Assembly (NCBI GenBank): GCA_017412045.1 | Contig: JAFQOX010000134.1 | Coordinates: 1 to 44,037, forward strand | Source of the DNA: Clostridia bacterium | GTDB lineage: Bacteria > Bacillota > Clostridia > Oscillospirales > CAG-272 | Reading direction: 5' to 3' | Length of the DNA: 44,037 nucleotides | Shown: piece by piece, positions 7,373 to 14,822 of the stretch | Layout: every line of letters starts with the position of its first letter | Numbering within the stretch: position 1 is the stretch's first letter | Made by a program: the position numbers and the translations under genes | The notes under the pieces: model-generated | The model's database searches: none | What the model was told of the DNA's origin: nothing | The model's input: the letters and a program-made list of their open reading frames with translations, nothing else

Positions 7373-8902
7373 TTACTTCGAATCCTCCGCGTCCCAATCG
7401 ATGCTTTCGATCTCGCGCATGAGGCTCTTTTTGCGTTCGTAGAAGAGAAGCTCCTTATTGTGGTTGAAATACTCCTTACAGCCGTATCGGCTGATGAAGC
7501 GCGCGCTGTAGTAGCCGATCGTCAGCTCGGTGACGAGGATCAGAATCTCCTGCCCCTCCGAGAATACGGTTTCGCAGAAGCTGAATACGTTGGAGAGCTT
7601 CTTGCTCGCGCCGGAGGACTGCTTTTTCAGCTGCTTCAAATGCTTGTCGAAGTCCGCCTTCATCACGATAAAGGCTTCTTTGCCGTTTTCGGGCGCCTGC
7701 TGGATCATGCTTCCGATGACGTTCTCCAGCGCGCCGATCGCGCTTCTGTAAGCGTATTCCATATCCGAGGACAGGGTGGAGGCAAGCTTGCCCGTCTGAA
7801 TTTTCTTTTCCAGCGCTTCGATCTGATTGCGTACCGCTTTCGCGAAGTCCGCGTTGGGCTTGACCAGATCCATACGGGTATTTTTCAGAGCTGCCAGCAA
7901 CTCCGTCACGAACATCTCGGAGAGGGTGATGCCCTTGAGCTCCTCGTTCAAGGCGTCCAGGATCAGCCCCAGAAGCGCCAGACGTTCGTCGAATTTCGCG
8001 GCTCTCGCGCGGTTCAGGATGTCCTCCGAGGCGCGGCCGTCCAGAATTTTGTCCACCTGATAATCGGATTTGTAGTGATTGAAGAGATCGTAGTAGATGG
8101 CGAATTCCTTGGCGATCCTTTTGTTTTGCAGATACTGCGAGATCAGCATCTCGTCCACGGTGATGCCGTTGCGCTCGTAGAGTCGGATCATATCGCTCAG
8201 GTCGCTCCAGCCGCGCGCCGTGACGAAGCTTTTGCCGTCGACCGTCGTTTCTATCTTATAGAAATCCGTTCTTTTGATGTCCAGATAGGTCATGATCGCG
8301 GCGTGAATGCCTCGCTGATACGCGTATTCCTTCCATACCTCGTAATCGGGCTCGACGTCGATGCGCTTGAGTCGGTCCCACGTTACGATATCAAATTCAC
8401 GCACGGAATGGTTATACTCGGGCGGGTTACCTGCCGTTACCACGATCCAGCCGTCGGGAACGCGGTGTCTGCCGAAAATCTTGTACTGCAAAAATTGCAG
8501 CATGGCGGGCGCGAGTGTTTCCGAAACGCAGTTGATCTCGTCCAGAAAGAGAATCCCCTCCTTAAGTCCCGTTTGCTCCATCATGTCGTAGACGGAAGCG
8601 ATGATTTCGGACATCGTGTATTCAGAAACGCTGTATTCCTTGCCGCCGTAGATCTTTTTCTCGATAAAGGGCAGACCGATCGCCGATTGACGGGTATGGT
8701 GCGTCATGGAATAGCTGAGCAGACCGACGCCGAGCTCGCTTGCAACCTGTTCCATGATGGCGGTCTTACCGATTCCGGGAGGTCCCATCAGAAAAATCGG
8801 GCGCTGACGTTCAATCGGGATGACGTAATTACCGAAGGTGTCCTTGGTAAAGTACGCCGTCATCGCGTTTTGAATCTGTTCTTTGGCTTGTTTGATATTC
8901 AT
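7373..8902 (-). CDS. MoxR-like AAA+ ATPase
   Basis: The 509-residue protein has Walker A GPPGIGKT at residues 40-47, Walker B GILFLDEIN at 116-124, a sensor-like VVTAGNPPE and a WDRLKRID arginine region, all typical of the MoxR group. About 300 C-terminal residues are largely helical and without a recognised domain. MoxR ATPases work with a VWA-domain partner as chaperone-like machines that remodel or metallate targets. That partner is encoded 44 bp upstream, so the two are one operon. The target is unknown; some MoxR-VWA pairs are defence associated, but nothing here shows that. Confidence 0.85.
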   Translation of the reverse strand: MNIKQAKEQIQNAMTAYFTKDTFGNYVIPIERQRPIFLMGPPGIGKTAIMEQVASELGVGLLSYSMTHHTRQSAIGLPFIEKKIYGGKEYSVSEYTMSEIIASVYDMMEQTGLKEGILFLDEINCVSETLAPAMLQFLQYKIFGRHRVPDGWIVVTAGNPPEYNHSVREFDIVTWDRLKRIDVEPDYEVWKEYAYQRGIHAAIMTYLDIKRTDFYKIETTVDGKSFVTARGWSDLSDMIRLYERNGITVDEMLISQYLQNKRIAKEFAIYYDLFNHYKSDYQVDKILDGRASEDILNRARAAKFDERLALLGLILDALNEELKGITLSEMFVTELLAALKNTRMDLVKPNADFAKAVRNQIEALEKKIQTGKLASTLSSDMEYAYRSAIGALENVIGSMIQQAPENGKEAFIVMKADFDKHLKQLKKQSSGASKKLSNVFSFCETVFSEGQEILILVTELTIGYYSARFISRYGCKEYFNHNKELLFYERKKSLMREIESIDWDAEDSK

Positions 8903-8946
8903 ATCGTTGATCTCCGTTCGTTTGATGATAATATTTTGTCAGTATT

Positions 8947-10272
8947 TCAGATCTCATCCCTTTGCAGGATCAGCTTGATCGCCCACGGCGGAACGTCGTA
9001 GTTGTTGTAATCGTCGTCCACGAAAACGAAAGCCGTTTCATAGTCGGGCTTCTTCGTCGGAAAATCGCCACAGCCGTCCGTGAAATAGATCAATCCCTTC
9101 AGATTGGAGAATTCCCCCTCGCGGTTCAGCTGATCCACGTATTGAAATACGGGGCGGAAATCCGTGCCGCCGAGGCCGCGGATCTTCATGGTTTTCAAAA
9201 ATTCATCAAATTCCTCCTGACAGGTGATCTTTTTGTCCTCCTGCACATCGGCATCGCATTGGATGATGTGAAGATTGATTTTGGAAAAGAAGCTTTCCGT
9301 GGATTTCAGAATATTGTACGTTTTTTGTACGAATTTCTGTACCAGCTCGCCCGAGGTGGAGCCGGAGGTATCAATAGCGATGACAAATTCCTTGATCGCC
9401 TTTACGTCCTTATATTCCAGCGGCTCGATGAGAGGCATATTTTCGTAAAGCGCCAAGCCGTAGGTATAGAAGGTATAGTCAAATTCGTCGTCGTTGATCT
9501 TCATGACCTCGCCAAGCACGGCAAATTTTTTCAAAAACGAGGTGTAATCGTACTTTTCTCTGTTGACTGCCGCCAGATTCTGCACCATGGCGCCGGGCTG
9601 ATTGCCCTTTCTTTTGCCGAAATGCTCCAGATCCACCTGCATTCGTTCCGCGATTTTATCCCAGAACGCTTTGGTAAATTCCTTGCTTTCCCGATGGGGA
9701 TCGCCCGAGCCTCCGTTTCCTGCGCCGCGCGCGCCTGCGGTTTCATACCAGACCTCGTGGTTGTCGGAATAGAAAGCGCCGCGGATATTGGCGATCTGCC
9801 CGGGGTCGGGCATCGTTTGACGAAGAAAAGAATAGATTTTTTCAGCCGTTGCAAACTTCAGCTCCTTTTTGATGGCTTGGATGCAGGCTGTTTGCAGATC
9901 GACCTTCGGCGTCGTGACAGCCTTCAGCTCCAATTCGTTGATCACGTTTTCTACGGCGATGTCGCAAGCCAGATCCCAATAGGGACGCTCCAGCGAGGGA
10001 TCCATATACATATGCTTGAACACGCAATGAAAGACGATATGCAGATAATCCCGCGCCGTGCTTTCCTGCGAAATCATATAATTTTTCAGAATATGCTTCG
10101 GATTATAAAAAAGATGCGTTCCGTCCGTCATCAAGGTGGAATCTTCGACAGGCTCCATTTGAAAGCGGCTCAACGCCAGATCCAGAAATCTCAGATTGAC
10201 GAGCAGCGTATTGCGCGCCAAAAGCAAAATCTCGCGGGCAAGACCGTCTGATTTTTTTTGCTCTTCCGTCAT
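8947..10272 (-). CDS. DUF2201-like protein with VWA domain (MoxR partner)
   Basis: The 441-residue protein resembles the predicted metallopeptidase/VWA family DUF2201. The N-terminal half has HIVFHCVFKH at residues 78-87, in the place of the family's HExxHxxxxH motif but with Ile instead of Glu, so peptidase activity is doubtful. A Gly-rich linker lies around 178-190. The VWA domain near 293-441 has the metal-binding MIDAS motif DTSGS at 301-305 and GGTDF and TDG later. AAAGGAG precedes the ATG. It is the first gene of the operon with MoxR and is expected to bind that ATPase. Confidence 0.8.
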   Translation of the reverse strand: MTEEQKKSDGLAREILLLARNTLLVNLRFLDLALSRFQMEPVEDSTLMTDGTHLFYNPKHILKNYMISQESTARDYLHIVFHCVFKHMYMDPSLERPYWDLACDIAVENVINELELKAVTTPKVDLQTACIQAIKKELKFATAEKIYSFLRQTMPDPGQIANIRGAFYSDNHEVWYETAGARGAGNGGSGDPHRESKEFTKAFWDKIAERMQVDLEHFGKRKGNQPGAMVQNLAAVNREKYDYTSFLKKFAVLGEVMKINDDEFDYTFYTYGLALYENMPLIEPLEYKDVKAIKEFVIAIDTSGSTSGELVQKFVQKTYNILKSTESFFSKINLHIIQCDADVQEDKKITCQEEFDEFLKTMKIRGLGGTDFRPVFQYVDQLNREGEFSNLKGLIYFTDGCGDFPTKKPDYETAFVFVDDDYNNYDVPPWAIKLILQRDEI

Positions 10273-10381
10273 AGAGTCAAATCTCCTTTCTCCCGTACCG
10301 CCCGATGCGCTCCCGATTGACGCACGCCGACCGAAAGCCGTATTTTTTCAAAGCTCATCAAAAAAGCGGTTTTAGATATAT

Positions 10382-10410
10382 ATTATAACATGGAAGAAAA
10401 ATATTGTCAA
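10382..10410 (-). promoter_or_regulatory. Promoter of the VWA-MoxR operon
   Basis: On the minus strand TTGACA (10410-10405) and TATAAT (10387-10382) have a 17-bp spacer, about 110 bp upstream of the VWA start. Confidence 0.8.
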
Positions 10411-10464
10411 TGAAAAACGCAATTTTTAAGGCAACAGCATGACATTTTTGATGAAATAAACGGC

Positions 10465-10552
10465 AATTGATGGTTGCTGCCGTATAGCAGTTTGTTCTGA
10501 TTTTGTTCCTTGTTCGACGGCAGAGCCATTTTGCGCAATTCCTTATGGGTTA
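10465..10552 (-). ncRNA. Putative structured RNA, copy A
   Basis: Read on the minus strand: CCCATAAGGAATTGCGCAAA, then CTGCCGT (10523-10517), a loop of about 33 nt, ACGGCAG (10483-10477) and CAACC. The copy at 13839-13948 has the same layout (CCATAGGAAATTGCGCAAA, CTCGCC...GGCGAG, CAACC), but the stem has different bases that still pair. That is the pattern expected of a conserved RNA structure. No known RNA family is recognised. Both copies follow a CRISPR leader/array and a terminator-like hairpin. Confidence 0.45.
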
Positions 10553-10563
10553 AAAACAGATGC

Positions 10564-10606
10564 AAAAAAACTTTCGCCTTCTGCTTTGGAATGACGAAAG
10601 TTTTTT
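10564..10606 (-). terminator. Hairpin between the leader relic and RNA copy A
   Basis: AAAAAACTTTCG pairs with CGAAAGTTTTTT across an 18-nt loop. It is symmetrical and could terminate either strand. Confidence 0.65.
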
Positions 10607-10622
10607 GTTTGGAAATTATAAG

Positions 10623-10753
10623 AACGCACAGCCAACAAGTTAGCAGTTACACTTTCGCAAGCGAAAGCAGGATAAGGTAGCCACTTTCAGCAAGCTGACA
10701 GTTACACATTTTGTGTTTTTCCCCATTATACACCATAGTTCTTGTTTTGCCAA
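10623..10753 (-). CRISPR. Relic of a CRISPR leader and collapsed array (minus strand)
   Basis: On the minus strand a leader promoter TTGGCA (10753-10748), 17 bp, TATAAT (10730-10725) matches the two other leaders here (AACAAGAACTATGGTGTATA is shared with the main one). It runs through ACACAAAATGTGTAACTGTC to GGCTACCTTATCC (10680-10670 holds the 5' 11 bases of the CRISPR repeat), then directly into a two-hairpin palindromic element. No complete repeat or spacer remains. Confidence 0.75.
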
Positions 10754-10868
10754 GGAGTATTTTTGAGAAAAATCGCCCAAAACAGACGCGAATCAAAACG
10801 ATTTGATTGAATTCATAACAAGGAGCCCCTATATTTTTTGCAAAAAATCACAAATTAACGAAATCTGC

Positions 10869-10896
10869 TTGCTTTTGTATATATATGTGATATAAT
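10869..10896 (+). promoter_or_regulatory. Promoter of RT-cas1/cas2
   Basis: TTGCTT (10869-10874), 16 bp, TATAAT (10891-10896) with an upstream TGA giving an extended -10. It lies about 26 bp before the start codon, so the 5' untranslated leader is short. Confidence 0.6.
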
Positions 10897-10921
10897 ATAT
10901 TTAAGAAAGTGAGGGGGAAAC

Positions 10922-12826
10922 TTGAAATTATTTGATAATATCTTAAATTTAGATTTGTTTTTAGAAAACGCACAGTTATTGAAAAACAAGAAATTCAAAG
11001 CGGGAGCAGATCGCATGACTGCGGACGAGGCATATTCTTGGCTACAGATCAACGGCGCACAGCTCTTGCGTCAATTGAAGCGCGGAACGTATGAGCCTGC
11101 GGCGGCATTGGCATATCCGATCGCAAAGCAGAGCGGCGGTTATCGGCGCGTTGCCAAGCTGACGGCAATGGATACGATCATCCAGCACGTCATGATGGAC
11201 GTCGTTTCTCCGTATCTCGAAAAGCAATTTTCGGATTCCAGCCACGCTTACCGAAAAAACAGGAGCGTGGAAACGGCGGTCAACCAATATTGCACGTACG
11301 GCACCGAGTATGCGGTGGCGGTCAAGATTGATCCCGTTTCCTGTTTTGACAACGTAAACCATGCGCTTTTGAACCAAATGCTGAACGAAATGATCGGCGA
11401 TGAGAAGCTCGTTGCATTGATGATGGCATACGTCGGAATGCCGATTTTGTCCGAAGGCGAGATGCTATATCCAGAGAAGGGGATTTTGCAGGGCGCGCCC
11501 ATCAGCAATTTGTTCTGCAATATTTATCTGCATAAATTGGACGTTTATCTTGAAGAACGTCAAATTCCGTTCGTTCGCTACGCCGACGACGTCGTTTTAT
11601 TCTTTGATACGTCGACGGAAGCAAAAAATAAGTGTGAGCGCACGCTTGCCTATATGGAAAAAGAGCTTTTTTTGAGGAAAAACGCAAAGAAATGTAAGAT
11701 CGATGCGCCCGTAAATCTGCGTTATCTCGGTTATCGCTTTGAAAAAAGTCAATACGGCTTGACTGCATTCGATGCTGATCAGAGCCCGTTCGACGTTTTG
11801 AAAAGCTGGCAGGATACGACCCCGCGTGATACGCATAGGACCGTGGACGTTCTGAAGGACGGTATCTTGCGGCAAAAGGACTATTCCTTGCTTTTTGACG
11901 GCGAAACGGAGGATTTTGATATTCCGATCGCTTCCACGGAGGTCATCAACATTTACGCTTCCGTGATTTTTGACAGCGGATTTTTGCAAAAGGCAATGGA
12001 TCGGGGCATTCTGATCAATCTTTATGACAAGCATTCTTCCCTGATCGGTCGATTTTATCCGAATGCGCCGCTGAAATCACCGGTGATGACCTTTGAGCAG
12101 TTAAATTTTTATTATAGTGATCGGGAGCGGCTTATGCTGGCGCAAACCTTCGTTCTGACCGCGCTCAAGCACATGAAATTGAACATTCGTTATTATCATA
12201 AGTTTTATCCCGACAAATATTTTGAAAAGACTGTCACTGCCATCAATGCGCTGGAAAAAGAGATCAAGGTATGTCCGTCCTATGAAAATCTGCTTCTTCT
12301 GGAAGCGCGGACGAGGGAGGCTTATTATTCCTGCTTTGACCGATTTATTCATAACAAGGATTTCATCTTTGAGAAACGGACGAAAAGACCGCCCCAAAAC
12401 GAGGTCAATGCGCTGATCAGCTTCGGCAATACCTTGCTGTATAATCTTTTCGCAACGGAAATTTATAAATCTCCCCTGGATATCCGCATCGGCTTTCTGC
12501 ACGCGACCAACAACAGGGAGGAATCTCTGAATCTGGATTTTGCCGAGATCTATAAGCCGTTGGTCGTTGACCGTGTCATTTTTGCCTTAATTAACCGAAA
12601 GGCACTGAATACGTCGCATTTTGAAAAGACGGAGAACGGCGGCGTTTATCTGACCGCCGAGGGCAAGCGGATCTTTCTCGATGCCTTTTATGAAAAGCTG
12701 GATACCTCGCTTCAGGTGAAGGGTGAGCATTTCACTTACCGTGAGCTGATCAAAAGGGAAGTGCAGCATCTGATCCGATATTTCAGAAACAGTGAAAAAT
12801 ATAAACCGTTTAAGCAGGTGAAATGA
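10922..12826 (+). CDS. cas1: Reverse transcriptase-Cas1 fusion
   Basis: The 634-residue protein joins an RT (about 20-280) to a Cas1 integrase (about 330-634). RT motifs are present in order: motif A KIDPVSCFD (Asp137), motif B GILQGAPISN (187-196), motif C YADD (220-223), and motif E RYLGYRF (267-273). The Cas1 part keeps an acidic residue at Glu461 (LLEAR), the KRPPQNEVNALISFG block, His527 (GFLHA) and DFAE (Glu542). RT-Cas1 with Cas2 inserts spacers and in known type III systems can capture RNA. There is no Cas6 domain; cas6 is separate. The start is TTG at 10922 after GAGGGGG. The gene is more AT-rich upstream than its neighbours. Confidence 0.95.
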   Translation: MKLFDNILNLDLFLENAQLLKNKKFKAGADRMTADEAYSWLQINGAQLLRQLKRGTYEPAAALAYPIAKQSGGYRRVAKLTAMDTIIQHVMMDVVSPYLEKQFSDSSHAYRKNRSVETAVNQYCTYGTEYAVAVKIDPVSCFDNVNHALLNQMLNEMIGDEKLVALMMAYVGMPILSEGEMLYPEKGILQGAPISNLFCNIYLHKLDVYLEERQIPFVRYADDVVLFFDTSTEAKNKCERTLAYMEKELFLRKNAKKCKIDAPVNLRYLGYRFEKSQYGLTAFDADQSPFDVLKSWQDTTPRDTHRTVDVLKDGILRQKDYSLLFDGETEDFDIPIASTEVINIYASVIFDSGFLQKAMDRGILINLYDKHSSLIGRFYPNAPLKSPVMTFEQLNFYYSDRERLMLAQTFVLTALKHMKLNIRYYHKFYPDKYFEKTVTAINALEKEIKVCPSYENLLLLEARTREAYYSCFDRFIHNKDFIFEKRTKRPPQNEVNALISFGNTLLYNLFATEIYKSPLDIRIGFLHATNNREESLNLDFAEIYKPLVVDRVIFALINRKALNTSHFEKTENGGVYLTAEGKRIFLDAFYEKLDTSLQVKGEHFTYRELIKREVQHLIRYFRNSEKYKPFKQVK

Positions 12827-13074
12827 TGTTTGTGATCTTAACTTACGATGCCGAAAGCGAACGGCTCTCCAAAATACGAAAAACGTGTAAAAAATATCTT
12901 TTACCCGTACAGCGCTCGGTCTTTGAGGGGCATCTCACGGAAAAAAGACTGCGCCTTCTGAAAGAGGATATTGCGAAAGCAATCAATCCGGAAAAGGATC
13001 ACGTTATCATTTACGTGATGTCCTACGGCGACCAATTTCAAAAGCTCGAGATCGGAAAAAAAGCAAGAAGATAG
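12826..13074 (+). CDS. cas2: CRISPR adaptation protein Cas2
   Basis: This protein of about 82 residues has the Cas2 ferredoxin-like start MFVILTYDAESERLSKIRKT with the conserved first-strand Asp (YDA), a QRSVFEG segment and the C-terminal strand HVIIYVMSYG. Cas2 forms the core dimer of the Cas1-Cas2 integrase. Its ATG overlaps the RT-Cas1 stop (an alternative ATG lies 3 bp upstream at 12823), so the two are translationally coupled and should be made in fixed proportion. Confidence 0.93.
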   Translation: MFVILTYDAESERLSKIRKTCKKYLLPVQRSVFEGHLTEKRLRLLKEDIAKAINPEKDHVIIYVMSYGDQFQKLEIGKKARR

Positions 13075-13088
13075 TGAGTGAATTTTTT

Positions 13089-13127
13089 AATGGGACAAAA
13101 ACCTTGGTTTTTGCCCCATTAATTTTG
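13089..13127 (+). terminator. Terminator of RT-cas1/cas2
   Basis: AATGGG(A)CAAAAACC pairs with GGTTTTTG(C)CCCATT at 13089-13120, followed by AATTTT. It separates the adaptation transcript from the array leader. Confidence 0.8.
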
Positions 13128-13266
13128 CATTTATTCTATGCAGAACAGATCCATATTTACGCGCAGATTATTTTTAATGAATAAAATCATATCAAGAAAA
13201 AATTCAAAATCGCGCAAAATGCGCAGATTCACGTATGATTTTTGGCGATTTTATGAAAAATAGCAC

Positions 13267-13295
13267 TTGACAAAACAAGAACTATGGTGTATAAT
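13267..13295 (+). promoter_or_regulatory. CRISPR leader promoter, main array
   Basis: TTGACA (13267-13272), 17 bp, TATAAT (13290-13295). Transcription would begin about 17 bp before the first repeat. The AT-rich leader from about 13130 shares AGATTCACGTATGA with the leader of the downstream array. Confidence 0.85.
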
Positions 13296-13318
13296 GGGAA
13301 GGAACACAAAATGTTGTT

Positions 13319-13770
13319 CCACCTTATCCCGTACGGGGATTGATACAAAAGAACCGTTTTCCTTAACCCATTCTTCGACAGTTGCTACCTTATCCCGTAC
13401 GGGGATTGATACGATTTTTCAAGATTATTTTGCAAGGATATAAATCCACTACCTTATCCCGTACGGGGATTGATACTCCTGTGCTCGTTCGATTCGGAAT
13501 AAATGTTACCTACCTTATCCCGTACGGGGATTGATACATGCAGGGAAATATGTCATTCCTTGCATTATTTCTACCTTATCCCGTACGGGGATTGATACGC
13601 GAGGTGACGGTGTCGTGAGTGGTGTCGGAGAGCCTACCTTATCCCGTACGGGGATTGATACGAGCCGAGGGTGATAGTGGTGCCGGGGGAGGTGTTGGCT
13701 ACCTTATCCCACTTTTGCTTTGCGAAAGTGTAACTGCCAACTTGTTGGCTGTGCGTTCGGGGATTGATTG
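13319..13770 (+). CRISPR. Main CRISPR array: six intact 28-nt repeats plus one interrupted repeat
   Basis: Repeats start at 13319, 13385, 13449, 13510, 13571 and 13634, with a seventh at 13699 split by a palindromic insert and resuming at 13755. Each begins CTACCTTATCC (CC in the first), has a central CCCGTACGGG palindrome and ends GGGGATTGATAC. The last eight bases, ATTGATAC, resemble the ATTGAAAC 5' handle of type III crRNAs, which sets the plus orientation along with the leader. The six spacers are 38, 36, 33, 33, 35 and 37 nt. The first repeat, next to the leader, has a one-base change, and the trailer-end repeat is degenerate (GATTGATTG). Confidence 0.97.
13711..13754. repeat. Palindromic element splitting the last CRISPR repeat
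   Basis: 44 bp separate the two halves of the seventh repeat. It contains two hairpins, one ending GCGAAAGTG and GCCAACTTGTTGGC. Nearly the same sequence follows the half repeat in the minus-strand relic at 10623-10669 (GCGAAAGTGTAACTGC, then AACTTGTTGGCTGTGCGTTC). A related hairpin GTCAGCTTGCTGAC sits at the leader-repeat junction near 24944. Confidence 0.75.
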
Positions 13771-13806
13771 ACCTTCTTGTATTGAGCTATGCCGTCCTTC
13801 TTGGAC

Positions 13807-13836
13807 AAAAAACGTTTCCAATGGGAAACGTTTTTT
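13807..13836 (+). terminator. Terminator after the main array
   Basis: AAAAAACGTTTCC and GGGAAACGTTTTTT form a hairpin with a 3-4 nt loop and a T tail, about 40 bp beyond the array. Confidence 0.8.
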
Positions 13837-13838
13837 AT

Positions 13839-13948
13839 ACCATAGGAAATTGCGCAAATAGAACCTCGCCGTTTATATCGTTTGGATACAGTCTTAACTG
13901 CGATAGGCGAGCAACCTCCAGCGGGCGTTGCCCGCTTTTTTATTTTTT
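13839..13948 (+). ncRNA. Putative structured RNA, copy B, with its own terminator
   Basis: CCATAGGAAATTGCGCAAA is followed by CTCGCC (13865-13870), a loop of about 35 nt, GGCGAG (13906-13911), CAACC, then a GCGGGC-GTT-GCCCGC hairpin (13921-13935) and a T-rich tail to 13948. Layout and the flanking motifs match copy A at 10465-10552 while the stem bases differ and still pair. No promoter is clear between the preceding hairpin and this element, so it may be a processed tail of the array transcript or a remnant. Confidence 0.45.
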
Positions 13949-14008
13949 CTCCGGTTTGCAATTGATCTGATAAAGTATGATCCTTATTTTGAAATTTTTG
14001 CATAATAC

Positions 14009-14037
14009 TTGACAAAATTCGCCTTTTTTGTTATAAT
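14009..14037 (+). promoter_or_regulatory. Promoter of the cas6-cmr operon
   Basis: TTGACA (14009-14014), 17 bp, TATAAT (14032-14037): a consensus promoter 36 bp upstream of the cas6 ATG. It is the only strong promoter I see before cmr6. Confidence 0.88.
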
Positions 14038-14073
14038 ATCCATTGTCGAAAATAGATAAGAAAAGGATTTTTT

Positions 14074-14784
14074 ATGTACACGTTAAGACTTCGTTATATG
14101 CCCGAAAAAACGGTCGTGCTTCCCTTGGCGCACGCAGACGTTTTGCAGGGTGTTTTTTATTCTCTGCTTTCTCCCGAGGCGGCGCTGGCAAGCGAGATCC
14201 ACGACAAGCCGACGGAGGAGGGAAAGCAGTATAAATTTTTCTGCTTCTCCGATTTTCAGGGAAAGTATTCGATCCGCGGCGGAAATCTCTATTTCAAGGA
14301 TACCTTTACGTGGGAAATACGCTCCGCTGACGAGAGAATCCTCGCATCCGTCCATGCGCACGCGCATACCGTCAACGTCAGAGGCGTGAACTGTTCTCTG
14401 ATCGGTCTGGAGCGCGCGGAACGCATCTGTCTGACGGATTCCGCGGATATTACGATGATGACTCCTCTGTGCGTCTATACGACGCGCGCAAACGGCAACC
14501 GCCGTTTCTATTCGCCCGAGGAGGAGGAATTTTGTCGGAGCGCGGAGAAAAATCTGATTTCCAAATACGAGGCGTTTTACGGGCGGAAGCCCGGCGGCGC
14601 GGTCTCTCTGGAGCCGATCGCCGTCACGCCCGAGGATAAATGCGTGACCAAGTACAAGGGCTGGTACGTCACCGGCTATCGCGGCAAATACTGCCTTTCC
14701 GCTCCGCCCGACGTGATTGACTTTGCATACTATACGGGGCTGGGAGTGAAAAACTCCGCAGGCTTCGGACTATTTCAATTTTAA
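14074..14784 (+). CDS. cas6: crRNA-processing endoribonuclease Cas6
   Basis: The 236-residue protein begins with a RAMP strand (MYTLRLRYMPEK) followed by LPLAHADVLQGVFYSLL, the usual Cas6 N-terminal block with a candidate catalytic His20. It ends with the glycine-rich loop GLGVKNSAGFGLFQF (222-236) characteristic of Cas6. Cas6 cuts the repeat transcript to leave the 8-nt handle, here predicted as AUUGAUAC. AAGGA lies 7 bp before the ATG. It is first in the operon, 38 bp before the Cmr1-like gene, and also the nearest cas gene to the main array. Confidence 0.92.
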   Translation: MYTLRLRYMPEKTVVLPLAHADVLQGVFYSLLSPEAALASEIHDKPTEEGKQYKFFCFSDFQGKYSIRGGNLYFKDTFTWEIRSADERILASVHAHAHTVNVRGVNCSLIGLERAERICLTDSADITMMTPLCVYTTRANGNRRFYSPEEEEFCRSAEKNLISKYEAFYGRKPGGAVSLEPIAVTPEDKCVTKYKGWYVTGYRGKYCLSAPPDVIDFAYYTGLGVKNSAGFGLFQF

Positions 14785-14822
14785 AATGCCGATGATCCGG
14801 CAAAGAAAGAAGGAGGATATCA

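Noticed and set aside
10922-12826. Retron or group II intron reverse transcriptase
   Set aside because: The RT is continuous with a Cas1 domain with active-site residues and is followed by cas2; no intron or msr/msd structure was identified.
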